From the NCBI RefSeq assembly GCF_020524885.1, contig NZ_JAIVKJ010000002.1, positions 496,001 through 560,000 of the forward strand: a DNA stretch of 64,000 nucleotides. Direction: 5' to 3'. This document shows, one piece after another, positions 61,744-64,000 of the stretch (positions within the stretch are counted from its first letter, which is position 1; every line of letters starts with the position of its first letter). The translations under genes were made by a program, and so were the position numbers. This DNA comes from Microbulbifer elongatus. GTDB taxonomy: Bacteria; Pseudomonadota; Gammaproteobacteria; Pseudomonadales; Cellvibrionaceae. Below the pieces are notes generated by a model. It was not told the DNA's origin and did not search any database. It saw only the letters and a program-made list of their open reading frames with translations.

Positions 61744-62709
61744 ATGTCCGAATCCTCTTGGCGCCCAACCGCCTCTCTCGACAACCTCCGCCGCCGCGCG
61801 ACTCTGCTCGCGGACATCCGCCGTTTTTTCAGTGAGCGCCATGTGCTGGAGATGGAGGTGCCGATTCTCTCCCGCCGCGCGACCAGCGATCCCCACATCG
61901 ATTCGATCGGTGCCGACTGCAATGGTGCGCCGGCCTTCCTGGCGACAAGCCCGGAGTTTGGCCTGAAACGTCTACTGGCGGCGGGGATGGGGGATTGTTA
62001 TTACCTGGGCAAGGCGTTCCGCAATGGTGAGGCCGGGGGACGGCACAATCCGGAGTTCACCATGCTGGAGTGGTACCGGGTGGGTTGGGATGACCACCGC
62101 CTGATGATTGAGGTGGGGGAGTTTCTGTCGTGGGTACTGAGTATTTCCCGGGTGCGTTCCTACAGTTACCGGGCGTTGTTTTTGCAGCATTTGGATGTGG
62201 ATCCGCACCGGGCATCGCTGGATGAGTTGAAGGCAGTGGTGGCGCGGGAGCTGGAGTTGTCGTTTGAGCCGGCGGGCCGGGATGAGTGTCTGGACTTGCT
62301 GATGAGCCACTATATCGAGCCGAATATGGATAGTGGCGACGAGCGTGGTATTACGCTGGTTTACGATTTTCCGGCGACCCAGGCGGCGCTGGCGCGGGTA
62401 GAGGACGATGAGCTGGGGGTGCCGGTGGCGCGGCGGTTTGAGGCATACGTGGGCGGCATGGAGCTGGCGAACGGTTACTGGGAGCTGACGGATGCGCCGG
62501 AGCAGTTGCGTCGGTTTGAGGCGGATCAGCGCTATCGTGAGGACAACGATAAGGCAGTAAATCCGTTTGAGGAGCGCCTGGTGCAGGCGCTGGAAGCGGG
62601 GATGCCGAACTGCGCCGGGGTGGCGCTGGGGGTGGATCGGTTGTTGATGCTGGCCTGCGCTGCCGGGAGCATCGATGAGGTGATTGGGTTTCCCATCGAT
62701 CGCGCCTGA
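61744..62709 (+). CDS. epmA: EF-P lysine ligase EpmA (GenX/PoxA)
   Basis: EpmA, a truncated lysyl-tRNA synthetase paralogue, attaches (R)-beta-lysine to EF-P Lys34. The 321 residues are the class II core alone: motif 1 MEVPILSRRATSDPHIDSI, motif 2 YYLGKAFRNGEAGGRHNPEFTMLEWYR, and motif 3 GVALGVDRLLMLA. The anticodon-binding domain of LysS is absent, as expected. Third component of the EF-P modification set after epmB and efp. Confidence 0.96.
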   Translation: MSESSWRPTASLDNLRRRATLLADIRRFFSERHVLEMEVPILSRRATSDPHIDSIGADCNGAPAFLATSPEFGLKRLLAAGMGDCYYLGKAFRNGEAGGRHNPEFTMLEWYRVGWDDHRLMIEVGEFLSWVLSISRVRSYSYRALFLQHLDVDPHRASLDELKAVVARELELSFEPAGRDECLDLLMSHYIEPNMDSGDERGITLVYDFPATQAALARVEDDELGVPVARRFEAYVGGMELANGYWELTDAPEQLRRFEADQRYREDNDKAVNPFEERLVQALEAGMPNCAGVALGVDRLLMLACAAGSIDEVIGFPIDRA

Positions 62710-62747
62710 GGTGGCGCCTGGGTTTGCACCTGGGGTTGCGTTAAGTT

Positions 62748-63623
62748 TCAGGCGCTCTCTCGGTCGTCGTTCAGGTCGCTGTCTGGGGTTCCGCCCTGGG
62801 GCTCATCGTTGACGATGTGCGCGCTGCCCCGCTCGGGGGTGAATTCGTAGCACGCCACTTCACCGACGGCGTAAAACCCGGCATTGAGCCACAGGTCCTG
62901 CTGGTCCTCGCCCACCAGCGCCACCGCGTGCTTGTGGTGGCTATGTATCACTTCTTTCACCAGTTGCTGGAACATGGCGCTGCCCAGGCCGCGACCGCGG
63001 TAGTCCGGCAGGGTACAGAGGTCATAAAAGCCCAGGGCATCGGCGGAGGAAAACAGGCAGCCGGTGGCCACGGGTTTGCCGTCGACTTCGCCCAGGTGCA
63101 GTTTCAGGCGACTGTGTTTGTGTTCCGGCATTTCCGCCAGTTGGTGGTAGAACTTCTTTATCTGCGCGGTCTCCCGCGCGCAATTCTGCATTTCCGCGAT
63201 CAGGTTGCCGTAGGTGATGATGTCTTCCGCGGTGTTGACGGTTTTGATCTGCAACCCGTCCTGCAGCACATCTTCCATGGCCAGTTGTTTCACTTCCGCG
63301 GCCATTGCGATCCGCGGTGGCTGTCGTTTGAGCTCCAGTGCTTCCAGTGCTTCTTCGTCCAGCGGTTTGCTGGCGCAATGCCACAAGGAAAAAGGGGAGT
63401 GGCGCTCAGCGAAGTAGTCCACCACAAAGCGTTGCAGGATACGCGGCTGCATCACCGCATTGCTCACCACCTGATTGAAGCGCGACGAGAGCAGGCCGCT
63501 GTCGGTGCGCAACAGGCCGGTGATTTCCTTACTTTGCTTGGGGTTCATCAGGTCTGCGCAATACCCGGCTTTGTTTTCCAGGTTGCGGCATACGAGGTTT
63601 TTAGCGCTGAGACTGTATTTCAT
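62748..63623 (-). CDS. GNAT-family N-acetyltransferase
   Basis: A 291-residue protein with a C-terminal GNAT acetyltransferase domain (about 125-265): acetyl-CoA loop LPDYRGRGLGSAMFQQLV, then AVALVGEDQQDLWLNAGFYAVGEVACYEF. The N-terminal 120 residues are unassigned. Substrate unknown. It is convergent with epmA, and the next upstream gene on its strand is cysE. Confidence 0.85.
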   Translation of the reverse strand: MKYSLSAKNLVCRNLENKAGYCADLMNPKQSKEITGLLRTDSGLLSSRFNQVVSNAVMQPRILQRFVVDYFAERHSPFSLWHCASKPLDEEALEALELKRQPPRIAMAAEVKQLAMEDVLQDGLQIKTVNTAEDIITYGNLIAEMQNCARETAQIKKFYHQLAEMPEHKHSRLKLHLGEVDGKPVATGCLFSSADALGFYDLCTLPDYRGRGLGSAMFQQLVKEVIHSHHKHAVALVGEDQQDLWLNAGFYAVGEVACYEFTPERGSAHIVNDEPQGGTPDSDLNDDRESA

Positions 63624-63686
63624 GGTTACAGAATAGTCCTGCCGTTAGGTGGCTGTATCTATTGTTCGTAACCTGTGACAGCAGAA

Positions 63687-64000
63687 TCAGCGCAATTGAT
63701 CCACTTGCGATAGTGCGCACTGGTTCATCGACAGTGCCGGTTGGTCGCAGCTGGCAGTGCCGATAACCTTTGCGGGTACGCCCGCCACCAGGGATTTTTC
63801 TGGCACGTCTTTCAAGACCACACTGCCAGAGGCGATTTGCGAGCAGCGGCCAATTTCGATGTTGCCGAGAATCTTGCTGCCGGCGCCGATCAGCACACCG
63901 CAGCGTACCTTGGGGTGGCGGTCGCCGGATTCCTTACCGGTCCCGCCGAGGGTGACGGACTGCATAATCGAAACATTATCCTCGACCACAGCGGTCTCGC
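63687..64000 (-). CDS. cysE: serine O-acetyltransferase CysE, C-terminal part (5' end outside window)
   Basis: The C-terminal part of CysE, which makes O-acetylserine for cysteine synthesis. The gene runs off the window at 64000. The visible part is the left-handed beta-helix with hexapeptide repeats: ETAVVEDNVSIMQSVTLGGTGKESGDRHPKV, then GVLIGAGSKILGNIEIG and IASGSVVLKDVPEKSLVAGVPAKVIG, ending in a short tail. The start of any shorter frame inside the window is not real. Confidence 0.93.
   Translation of the reverse strand, partial: ETAVVEDNVSIMQSVTLGGTGKESGDRHPKVRCGVLIGAGSKILGNIEIGRCSQIASGSVVLKDVPEKSLVAGVPAKVIGTASCDQPALSMNQCALSQVDQLR

Overview
The window is a GC-rich chromosomal segment of a marine-type gammaproteobacterium. 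The gene content and order (hflK-hflC-DUF2065-hisZ-purA, rnr-rlmB, rpsF-rpsR-rplI-dnaB, serB with a divergent SMP gene, and fimX-like, epmB, efp and epmA genes close together), plus a chitin-type LPMO with NagR-like operators, suggest a Cellvibrionales member such as Microbulbifer. That placement is inference from gene content; no rRNA is present.

Layout. 1-11476: the end of hflK, then hflC, a DUF2065 protein, hisZ, purA, an SBP56/methanethiol-oxidase gene overlapped by a small permease gene, a hemolysin-III (TrhA) gene, a lytic transglycosylase, an M14 deacylase and a Bcr/CflA transporter. 11811-17260: an AT-richer block of small unknown genes separated by about seven integron attC sites, all on the + strand, with no integrase in the window. 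It is an orphan cassette array (CALIN, or the distal part of a chromosomal integron). One attC is split by a complete 1304-bp IS3-family element. 17302-20268: a bidirectional terminator, a secreted AA10 LPMO under a perfect double operator, a few small genes and tRNA-Leu(CAG).

20572-34735: rnr-rlmB; a four-gene ECF-sigma module (sigma factor with a likely autoregulated promoter, anti-sigma, alanine-rich exported protein, TPR/beta-barrel protein); an alpha/beta hydrolase; the S6-S18-DUF2232-L9-DnaB ribosomal/replication cluster; an L,D-transpeptidase; bioD. 34848-47888: a secreted subtilase and a lipoprotein, an acyl-CoA dehydrogenase behind a promoter carrying a PsrA-type operator, a DUF3094 protein and nitroreductase, an EVE protein, an AlgZ/AlgR-type LytTR two-component pair, an orphan LuxR-type regulator, a 3-hydroxybutyrate-type dehydrogenase, two Tyr/Gly/His-rich small lipoproteins, SMP/ahpA and serB.

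48098-64000: an RND pump with its adaptor, an M1 aminopeptidase, an SMR guanidinium exporter preceded by a guanidine-II (mini-ykkC) riboswitch candidate, a degenerate GGDEF-EAL FimX-like protein with a PilZ-like partner, all three EF-P beta-lysylation components (epmB, efp, epmA), a 112-bp nested inverted repeat, a GNAT protein and the 3' part of cysE running off the end.

The most notable items are the integrase-less cassette array with its IS-split attC, the ECF envelope module, the twin NagR-like operators on the LPMO, and the riboswitch-gdx pair. All functions are read from sequence by eye; no database search was run.
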